Shown here: positions 57,101 to 64,000 of the stretch, in pieces
How positions within the stretch are numbered: the stretch's first letter is position 1
How the letters are laid out: the number at the start of each line of letters is the position of its first letter
DNA from: Actinernus sp. WN-2022
Taxonomy: Eukaryota; Cnidaria; Anthozoa; Actiniaria; Actinernidae
Direction: 5' to 3'
Assembly: GCA_030867875.1 (NCBI GenBank)
Contig: JAOWCC010001368.1
Location: forward strand, 4,712,965 to 4,776,964
DNA: 64,000 nt
Position numbers and translations under genes: made by a program
Notes under the pieces: generated by a model
What the model saw: only the letters and a program-made list of their open reading frames with translations
Told to the model about the DNA's origin: nothing
Databases searched by the model: none

Positions 57101-60100
57101 GTGCAGGGTTAACTCCATCCTCCATGGCTTGTATCTAGTTAGCATGATAATCAAAATCTATCCATATTCATAGAAAGAGGGTTTGTATCAGTGCAGGGTC
57201 AACTCCAGCCTCCATGGCTTGTATCTAGTTAGCATGATAACCACAATATATCCATATTCATAGAAAGAGGGTTTGTATCAGTGCAGGGTCAACTCCATCC
57301 TCCATGGCTTGTATCTAGTTAGCATGATAATCAAAATCTATCCATATTCATAGAAAGAGGGTTTGTATTCAGTGCAGGGTTAACTCCATCCTCCATGGCT
57401 TGTACCGATCTAGTTAGCATGATAATCACAATCTATCCCTATTCATAGAAAGAGGGTTTGTATTCAGTGCAGGGTTAACTCCATCCTCCATGGCTTGTAT
57501 CTAGTTAGCATGATAATCAAAATCTATCCCTATTCATAGAAAGAGGGTTTGTATTCAGTGCAGGGTTAACTCCATCCTCCATGGCTTGTACTGATCTAGT
57601 TAGCATGATAATCACAATCTATCCCTATTCATAGAAAGAGGGTTTGTATTCAGTGCAGGGTTAACTCCATCCTCCATACTCGTTGAGCTCGTGATCCCCA
57701 TGGGAAAGGCGTTGCCATGGATGCTGGAGAGCAAGCTACCTTTAAAAACGCAGTTTTAAAAAGCTCAACAATCGATTGAAGGTGGAAAATAGCATTTACA
57801 AACAGGTTTTGCTAATAACGCTACCGATCTCGTACAAGGCCTTTGAATAAATGAAGTTAGATATGTTTTGCTCTCCAGTACAACCACGTGATTTGTTAGC
57901 TGCAAAGGGCCTATTAGCTAGTTTAGTCTCCTAGCTGGTCGAGGACGAAGTGAACCGCGCCGAAGGTGTCACAGATTAGATACAACCCGTAGTATCAAGA
58001 ATGATTTGGGGGTTTTCCTTTTTCTTTTCAGCTATTTTTCTATTCTAAATTTCTTTTTTTCTCCGCAGCTCTTTGGCGATTTCAGGAAGTAACCCAAACA
58101 GTTTCAGAACAAAGAAAAATTGCGACGAGATTGGAGGACTTCTCAATCACAGACAAGTACAAGTTTGCAAACGGAACGTGGACGTGATGGACAGCGTCAA
58201 GGAAGGGGCGAGCGTGGCTCTCCACGAGTGTCAATACCAGTTTCGCTACAGACCATGGAATTGTACTACAGTCCAGTTTAGTAAATCGCCTGTGTTTGGG
58301 AATTCTGCTAATGGAGGTAATGTAATGTTTGCATGTCTCTATTGTAAAATAAAATATTTTGTTTACCGCAATAAGCAATCAGTAGAGTGCACTCAAGTGG
58401 AGCAGCACAGAGATGTTCACTCCACAAAGGCTGAGTGACAACTGAAGGTGGCAGTGGCCTGGCCATGGCCCTTTATACCAGAACTTCCTGTTTAATAGAT
58501 ATATATATATATATCATAAGCAAATGAATACAGAGATGATGTTCACTCCACAAAGGCTGAGTGACAACTGAAGGTGTCAGTGGCCTGGCCATGGCCCTTT
58601 ATACCAGAACTTCCTGTTTAATAGATATATATATATATATCATAAGCAAATGAATACAGAGATGATGTTCACTACACAAAGGCTGAGTGACAACTGAAGG
58701 TGTCAGTGGCCTGGCCATAGCTCTTTTATACCGGCACTTCCTGTTTAATATATATATATATATCATAAGCAAATGAATACAGAGATGATGTTCACTACAC
58801 AAAGGCTGAGTGACAACTGAAGGTGGCAGTGGCCTGGCCATAGCTCTTTTATACCGGCACTTCCTGTTTAATATATATATATATATCATAAGCAAATGAA
58901 TACAGAGATGATGTTCACTACACAAAGGCTGAGTGACAACTGAAGGTGTCAGTGGCCTGGCCGTAGCTCTTTTATACCGGCACTTCCTGTTTAACGGTTG
59001 ACAGAGAGTCTTTAACATTGGACCAATGTTCAGCTTGTTAGGTTTCTTTTAAAGCTGTGACGCATTGACAAAAGAAGTCGCATCAGTACGATTTCCTGGA
59101 CTTTCCTTCAGCCAATCAAATTGACTTATAATGAGTGACTAAGCGATTTTGTTTTCCTACCACTAGGCACGAGAGAAGCAGCATTTGTCCACGCCATCTC
59201 GTCTGCCGGTGTTGCGTACGCCGTGACTCAAGCGTGTAGCTCGGGAAAACTTGGTCGAAGATGCGGCTGTGACAAGAAATATCGAGGCAAATCACTACAG
59301 GGGTGGAAATGGGCTGGATGTAGTGATAATATTGATTTCGGGATCACCTTTTCGACACGATTCGTGGATGCTCGGGAAAGAGGAAGTGGAATTGGGACAC
59401 CAGCTCGTGTGAAGATGAACCTACATAATAATGGTGCCGGGAGATTGGTGAGTTGAGTCTTAATTTTACAATTTTACAACATCAATGTATTTAATTTATG
59501 GGCCACAGTCAACCCTCAAATGACAAACTTTCTCATGAAGAAAGACAAAAACAACTACTCGGATTAGAAGAGCATACGTTCTCCGCCAGATACTGGAGAA
59601 AATGTGTGGCAGTGAGTTTTGAGGATGGCAAAGATTCGAGTGGATGAAAAATACAGTTTTTTTCTAAGAATTTGGAGCAACTTGGAATCGGTTCACCGTA
59701 ACTGAAATCAAGTTTTTAGAATAAGATTTCGTTAACCACTTTAATCTTGGTCATCCTCTATCGTAAACGTTTGAAAATCATATCAGGACATTCACATGGT
59801 ATTTCTCTTCTTCTACTTTTGTTGTAGTTTTGTTTTAGAGAAACCTGAAGGTTCAATTCGATTGACAGTGCCGTTTTAGAGCGGTTTTCTATTGAATATC
59901 GTAAAACCAAAACCAGTGACCCAATCACATGAGCAAGTAAAAACATCGATGAACCAATCACGAACTGATGTAATTCACGATAGGTTTTACTTCAACCAAT
60001 CACGAGGCAAAGTAAACGCAATCATGGATAACTAGCCAATCAAATTCAAAAGCAATTCAGTACTTTTCGACACTCACTTGAAATCCGCTCTGTACAAAAT

Positions 60101-61755
60101 CTGAACAAATAGGTACTTGTGTACCGGCAGTGCTGAAAAGTAAGGCCACATAATAATAAAAAAATATGTTATTGTACAACTGTAAGAATTCAGCTGATAA
60201 CAGTTTGAACAAATGACGGATTTATAGACTCCTTGCAACTTTTTCTTTGGCGAAAGATCGGGGTAAATTGGATCAGATATGTGTTAGAGTTAGTTGCGTG
60301 AGGGTTGGGGCCAAGGAGGGCGCTCTCCTTCTTTGGTTAATAAAAGATTGCTCTATAACGCAACCGACAGCGCTGAATAACTAATCTAGACCCAGACCTA
60401 TTTTACTGAATAACGTGACGTGTGGGGATTCGGGACGACTGCAGCGTATACAAAAATGGCGGATTTTTAAAAATTTCGCGAGTACCTTCATGTTTTCTGC
60501 GAAGAATAAGAGATTTGCTGGAACGGATAAGTTTCAAATACTCAGACCATTTACTTCAGAAGCTGAGAAACAACATCTGGTTTGAACAGTGTAGTTTAAG
60601 TTGTGAACACTGGGATGTCAACGCAGACTTCAGAGCTGAATAATATGGCGTGCGGGGACTAAGTACGACTGTAGCGTATACAAAAATGGCGGAAATTTTA
60701 ACCTTTTGCGAGTACCTCCATGTTTTCTGTATGAAAAAAACACGTTTTGAACAGTGTAGTTTTACGGCAAAATTCCCGCCGATTTACGCGTCAGCTCGCG
60801 CGTGCGCTCTACTGAGTTTTTCAGCTCTGCCAACGCAGCCATTATTAAGCTCATTTTTCTCCGATGAGGCCGCTGCAAGCAGGGTAATTACGGAAGCGAT
60901 TAGTTTATGTTCTCGGCTAAACTACAGAATGCAAGGCCACTATTGAAGGTCTACTCCCGAGCCACTGGCTTGGTGGCTTGATAGTCACTACTGAGCCAAA
61001 CGAGCCACCAAAAACATATCCGCCATTTATACATATTTATTCATGAATGTGAACCACTGCCGAGCCAAACGACGACCACCGAGCCACTAAAAACATAAGC
61101 GACACTTCTTAAGATATTTACCTCAGGTCCTTGTATCTTCATTATTATTGATATTTTGTTCTTTGACAGACCGGTCGTGAGACAGCCGAGCCACCAAACA
61201 AAATAACGAGCTTCTAAAGTTGCCCTGCATTCTGTAATTGCTCCCTTTAGATTAATTAATCTAATTGACATAATTTCATATTTATAGGCTGTCAAGAAAT
61301 TTATGGATCTCCAGTGTAAGTGCCATGGCGTGTCCGGCTCGTGTAACATCAAAACATGCTGGCGAGCTCTTCCGAACTTCAGACTGGTCGGCGAGTTCAT
61401 CAAAGAAAAATTCGACGGTTCAACTGAGGTGGAACTAAAACTCATCGGGGGCAAACATGTGCTGGTGCCCAGAAACACCAAATACAAGCCCCATACTAAA
61501 ACGGACCTAGTTTATTTAGTCCCCTCGCCTAATTTTTGTGAACCTAATCTTACAACTGGTTCCCTGGGCACACAAGGACGCCAATGCAACCGAACGTCAC
61601 AAGCTATTGACGGCTGCGACTTGATGTGCTGTGGGAGGGGATATGTGACAAAAACAGAAGTCAGACAAGAACGCTGTGGTTGTAAGTTCTTTTGGTGCTG
61701 TTATGTAAGATGCCAGCAATGCACGAAAAGGATGGAAGTCAGTTACTGCAAATAA
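54118..61755 (+). CDS. Wnt4: Wnt4-type secreted Wnt ligand (4 coding exons)
   Basis: Joining 54118-54188, 58069-58316, 59167-59447 and 61288-61755 gives 355 residues with every splice phase consistent. Wnts are secreted, lipid-modified ligands that bind Frizzled and LRP or Ror/Ryk receptors and pattern the body axis. Residues 1-~20 are a hydrophobic signal peptide ([19 protein letters not shown]). The mature part has 24 cysteines, the usual Wnt number. Residues 210-219 are [10 protein letters not shown] with Ser216 the expected palmitoleoylation site, and the C-terminal domain ends [20 protein letters not shown]88 lies in an N-C-T glycosylation site. Wnt4 is favoured by [52 protein letters not shown] and the length (vertebrate WNT4 is 351). 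From memory these fit Wnt4 better than Wnt2/5/7; a tree would settle it. No frameshift or stop is seen. Confidence 0.93.
54640..54760. repeat. Degenerate ~11-bp repeat, GTTCAACATCG
   Basis: About nine units of the form GG(T/A)(A/T)CAACATC, followed by the complementary GAAACCGATGTTGAAACCG, in Wnt4 intron 1. Confidence 0.75.
55262..55408. repeat. 12-bp tandem repeat, about 12 units
   Basis: Units AGAAGTGTACCC, AGAAGTATACCC, AGAGGTGCACTC and AGA(C/T)GTGTACTC form a higher-order 48-bp period. Frames with PRSV/PRGAL or YTSEYTSG repeats on the two strands are artefacts of the period. Confidence 0.85.
56051..56224. mobile_element. 174-bp palindromic MITE nested in the foldback
   Basis: TCACTCTTTTCACCTGGTGG..CCATCTTGGATTCAAAGCGAGG pairs with its complement ending at 56223, arms ~65 bases. 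The arms carry CCAAGATGGCC. Confidence 0.85.
57033..57677. repeat. ~90-bp tandem repeat, 7 copies, in Wnt4 intron 1
   Basis: Units start GGCTTGTATCTAGTTAGCAT and end AACTCCATCCTCCAT, with ATTCATAGAAAGAGGGTTTG in the middle. Unit lengths are 90-94 because of small insertions (TCAGTG/TTCAGTG; GTATCTAG/GTACTGATCTAG). Confidence 0.9.
58069..58316 (+). CDS. Wnt4: Wnt4 exon 2
   Basis: Acceptor TTTTTTTCTCCGCAG ends at 58068; donor GAG|GTAATG at 58317. Codes residues 25-106, with cysteines 42, 57, 78 and 89 and the N88 glycosylation site. Confidence 0.92.
58405..58998. repeat. ~121-126-bp tandem repeat, 5 copies, in Wnt4 intron 2
   Basis: Units contain AAAGGCTGAGTGACAACTGA, GTGGCCTGGCCAT and a (TA)n stretch followed by CATAAGCAAATGAATACAGA. 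Copies occur near 58411, 58536, 58663, 58784 and 58906. Intron 2 is only 850 bp, so the array makes up most of it. Confidence 0.9.
59167..59447 (+). CDS. Wnt4: Wnt4 exon 3
   Basis: Acceptor TTCCTACCACTAG ends at 59166; donor TTG|GTGAGT at 59448 (phase 0). Codes residues 108-200 after the split Gly107: [34 protein letters not shown] and [10 protein letters not shown], all standard Wnt blocks. Confidence 0.93.
59450..60400. other. Wnt4: Wnt4 intron 3, left part
   Basis: Holds a dispersed-repeat segment at ~59890-60080 related to 26965-27232 (ATGAACCAATCACGAACTGA, AAAGTAAACGCAATCATGG). No other structure recognised. Confidence 0.5.
60412..60770. repeat. Imperfect direct duplication in Wnt4 intron 3
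   Basis: GCGTATACAAAAATGGCGGA with GGGGA.T..G.ACGACTG before and GCGAGTACCT.CATGTTTTCT after occurs at ~60420 and ~60655 (spacing ~235). TTTGAACAGTGTAGTTT also occurs in both. Confidence 0.75.
60919..61239. mobile_element. TIR element in Wnt4 intron 3 (family of 433-1050)
   Basis: Ends AACTACAGAATGCAAGGCCA and GCCCTGCATTCTGTAATT; interior repeats CCGAGCCA(A/C) and CACCGAGCCAC, the same motif that makes the array at 600-876, here without expansion. It ends ~48 bases before the exon 4 acceptor. Confidence 0.75.
61288..61755 (+). CDS. Wnt4: Wnt4 exon 4 (C-terminal domain)
   Basis: Acceptor CATATTTATAG ends at 61287; TAA at 61753-61755. Codes residues 201-355 with the lipid-attachment loop and the cysteine-rich Frizzled-binding C-terminal domain (cysteines 13-24 of the protein lie from NFCEP onward). 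Confidence 0.95.
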   Translation, partial: AVKKFMDLQCKCHGVSGSCNIKTCWRALPNFRLVGEFIKEKFDGSTEVELKLIGGKHVLVPRNTKYKPHTKTDLVYLVPSPNFCEPNLTTGSLGTQGRQCNRTSQAIDGCDLMCCGRGYVTKTEVRQERCGCKFFWCCYVRCQQCTKRMEVSYCK

Positions 61756-61883
61756 TGGGACGAACTAATCGACATACACAGGAAATAATTAGACTTGGTA
61801 TACAGAGGAAATGCGTAGAGTAATGAAAACCAGCCGGGCGGACTAGAACGGATTTCATTATAGGTGTGAAAAAAATACGGCAA

Positions 61884-62342
61884 GTCAGTAATCTTGCCGC
61901 ACCGTAGCGCTGTAGGAAGCGACCTTAACTGTAACCGTACCGTAATAGCTCGGTAGTGCGGTACGTACATTTTACACTCGTACCAAAACACGCTCGTTTT
62001 TGATGGCTATACGCTACCGTTCCCCGAAGTGAGAAACTGTTATCGGTCAGTAATCTTGCCGCACCGTAGCGCTGTAGGAAGCGACCTTAACTGTAACCGT
62101 ACCGTAATAGCTCGGTAGTGCGGTACGTACATTTTACACTCGTACCAAAACACGCTCGTTTTTGATGGCTATACGCTACCGTTCCCCGAAGTGAGAAACT
62201 GTTATCGGTCAGTAATCTTGCCGCACCGTAGCGCTGTAGGAAGCGACCTTAACTGTAACCGTACCGTAATAGCTCGGTAGTGCGGTACGTACATTTTACA
62301 CTCACGCTACCGTTCCCCGAAGTGAGAAACTGTTATCGGTCA
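61884..62342. repeat. 162-bp tandem repeat, 2.8 copies, downstream of Wnt4
   Basis: GTCAGTAATCTTGCCGCACC starts at 61884, 62046 and 62208. The copies are almost identical, but the third lacks about 27 bases (TACCAAAACACGCTCG...). The array begins ~130 bases after the Wnt4 stop and may lie in its 3' UTR. Confidence 0.9.
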
Positions 62343-62730
62343 CAGGCCTACACCACGAGTTATTATAAAGACATATTACTGTACTGTTTTTTTATAAACG
62401 GACTAGATTTAGTACGTACTACTTTTGGCTAGTGCAGATATTCAGTGGTAAACAGCCTGGTCTCATAACGCATGCAGGATTATTCTGACAAGAACCCACA
62501 TGAGATGATTGACACGTACTACGACTTCTTGGCAGATGATTGTAAGTCAAGAGCAAAGCAACTTGGAGTTTAATTTCTCGAAGACGAGGCTCGATTGGAA
62601 GCGTAATACAATATGATATCAGTGCAACATGCACGATATAAAACATTTTTAAATAGGTATATATATATTGATTTTTAAACGACCTTGACGCGAAGCCCAT
62701 CAAAGAACTAAGAGTCAGAATTTGAGGTTT

Positions 62731-62736
62731 AATAAA
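62731..62736 (+). terminator. Wnt4: Candidate polyadenylation signal for Wnt4
   Basis: AATAAA, about 975 bases after the stop and the first canonical hexamer I found downstream. Use is unproven. Confidence 0.3.
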
Positions 62737-62783
62737 GGTCTTCAAACTTATCAACACATCGACCGGAAATAGGGGACTCGAAC

Positions 62784-63055
62784 TAAGTGGTCACGTGACC
62801 TTGTCAATCAAACAAAAATGTTGCTGATACAATAGGAATAACAGAAGTGGAAAGAGCGAGCCATACTTAGTAGCCAAGGCAAGTTTTAGGTTCATATCTT
62901 TACACTGAAGGAAGGGTAAAGTTTTGAAATCTTCAAATTTTACAGAGTTTATGAGCCTGGAGGGCAAGCCACGCCTCTTGTTGCTAATTCCATTTCTGGT
63001 ATCCATGTTGTTCTAGCGCCAATTTTTTTTATTAACAAGGTCACATGACCGCTTA
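62784..63055. mobile_element. ~270-bp TIR element
   Basis: TAAGTGGTCACGTGACCTTGT and ACAAGGTCACATGACCGCTTA are inverted copies at the two ends; the interior is unrecognised and non-coding. Confidence 0.7.
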
Positions 63056-64000
63056 TTGCAAGACCGCTAGACGAAGAATTTGACAAAGGAAGTATATTAT
63101 GTAAGTTATGTTAAGACATTCACACATGCGCAGTGGGGTTTATTAATCCCCGTACATTAACATAAGTAACTAAATAGTGCGAGTATTAATAAGTATTCGT
63201 CCACTTCACGCAATTAAGTAGTCATTATAGAACGACGCGTACTACTGAAAATAACCATGTCTGAGTTTTATTAAATTAAAGTGAGGTTTATGAAATTGAG
63301 TTGGATTACTTGGAAATTTGTTATAGCAATTTTTCCTGCAGTCTCATTTGCAATTTGTACCTCATTAGCGTAAAGTACCCCTACGATCAAAGTTTGAGAT
63401 AGCGATATAACATGCGGGACTACTTTTCACACAAACCTTCGCGCAAACTTATAAGTAAAGTACAATGTTTTACTATTTTTGCAAAGAAAAAAACGAAGTT
63501 TTGAAAAGAGCGACGTGTTGAGAAAATGACGTCACGACAGCAAACCGCTGGACAAAAATCACGAACTATTTGGAACACACTTCAGCAATGGCGGACATGA
63601 TTTTGACGGGAAACTCTGAAAACGGATTCATAGTTTAATTTAGTCCTTTGGTAATATTTTTTACTGATTTGGATATTTCCGCAACTTTATCCTTTTGGAA
63701 GAAGGAAAAGGTGTGACAAGAAATGGTCGAATTTCGTCGTAGCCGCTCTTTAAAAGTTACGGGAGATCGGAATTGTTTCCTGAAGCAGGGAGTAGCGGAG
63801 TGCTAGTGAGAGAGGCAATCGTCGTTGAGGAAATTACAGGAAGGTGGGGATTTCCTTTCTACTAACTCCTAGCCGGAGGCGTAACTTGCCAAAGTGAGGG
63901 AGTACGGGCTAAGAACAAGAGATGGATTCTACCGTTTGTGCGAGGACATTTCGGGTGAAAATAGAAGCGCGTATTATGCGTCAGGAGTAAACAAACCACG
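63056..64000. other. Intergenic, nothing recognised
   Basis: A GC-richer part from ~63520 contains GACGTCAC and CAATGGCGGACATG, which could be a promoter/5' region of a gene beyond the window, but no frame of useful length is open. Confidence 0.3.

Larger units (their letters stand above)
55797..57912. mobile_element. 2.1-kb foldback element in Wnt4 intron 1
   Basis: The ~250-base left arm (55797-56049) and right arm (57672-57912) pair through GGGCC.TTTGCA, ATCACGTGGTTGTACTGGAG, ACGAGATCGGTAG, TTTGTAAATGCTATTTTCCA and GGCAACGCCTTTCCCATGGG. The loop contains a separate palindromic MITE (56051-56224) and a 90-bp array (57033-57677). The segment GCCTTTCCCATGGGGATCACGA is doubled at the inner end of the left arm. 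No transposase or clear TSD. Confidence 0.8.

Noticed and set aside
58405..58998. Repeat arrays as CRISPR or other defence loci
   Set aside because: Units are contiguous tandem repeats without unique spacers, in a eukaryotic intron; the same applies to the other arrays in the window.

Overview
The window looks like nuclear DNA of a cnidarian, most likely an anthozoan (coral or sea anemone); the species cannot be named from sequence alone. Three things suggest this: a compact four-exon Wnt gene with short introns by vertebrate standards, a CIDE-N exon, and a dense load of tRNA-derived SINEs, 5'-truncated LINEs and foldback/MITE DNA elements. There is no bacterial-style gene packing and there are no operons.

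Only two genes are well supported. At the left edge (minus strand, 1279-1561) lies the first coding exon of a CIDE-N domain protein of the DFF/ICAD/CAD/CIDE family; the rest of that gene lies beyond base 1. At the right (plus strand, 54118-61755) lies a complete Wnt gene, best assigned to Wnt4, with four coding exons whose phases join exactly to give 355 residues with 24 cysteines and the CHGVSGSC lipidation motif. Two weaker coding candidates lie at 26147-26389 and 51591-51920. The roughly 50 kb between the supported genes is gene-poor.

Layout. 1-1.3 kb: intron of the CIDE-N gene holding two nested inverted-repeat elements and a 67-bp array. 1.6-4.5 kb: a 2.87-kb foldback element with a 9-bp target duplication, whose loop holds three 256-bp tandem units with a tRNA-like block and one arm of which carries a LINE fragment. 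4.7-5.7 kb: a two-level inverted duplication with a perfect 109-bp-arm hairpin. 5.9-11 kb: LINE tails, palindromes, MITEs and a SINE. 11-18 kb: mostly unrecognised AT-rich DNA. 18-25 kb: SINEs, a 9-bp-TSD element, LINE remnants and a SINE with a multiplied tRNA half. 26-36 kb: tandem repeats and inverted repeats. 36-46 kb: palindromic MITEs, a 750-bp TIR element, a hairpin, and 126-bp and 54-bp arrays. 47-50 kb: SINEs joined head to head. 54-62 kb: the Wnt4 gene, with a 2.1-kb foldback in intron 1, a ~123-bp array in intron 2, a TIR element in intron 3 and a 162-bp array after the stop.

The most unusual signal is in the mobile DNA. Five different palindromic or TIR elements are flanked by 9-bp direct repeats (four perfect), suggesting one Mutator-like transposition machinery acting in trans. 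In addition, otherwise unrelated element families keep carrying a core of the form AANATGGCGGC. No autonomous transposase is visible in the window.
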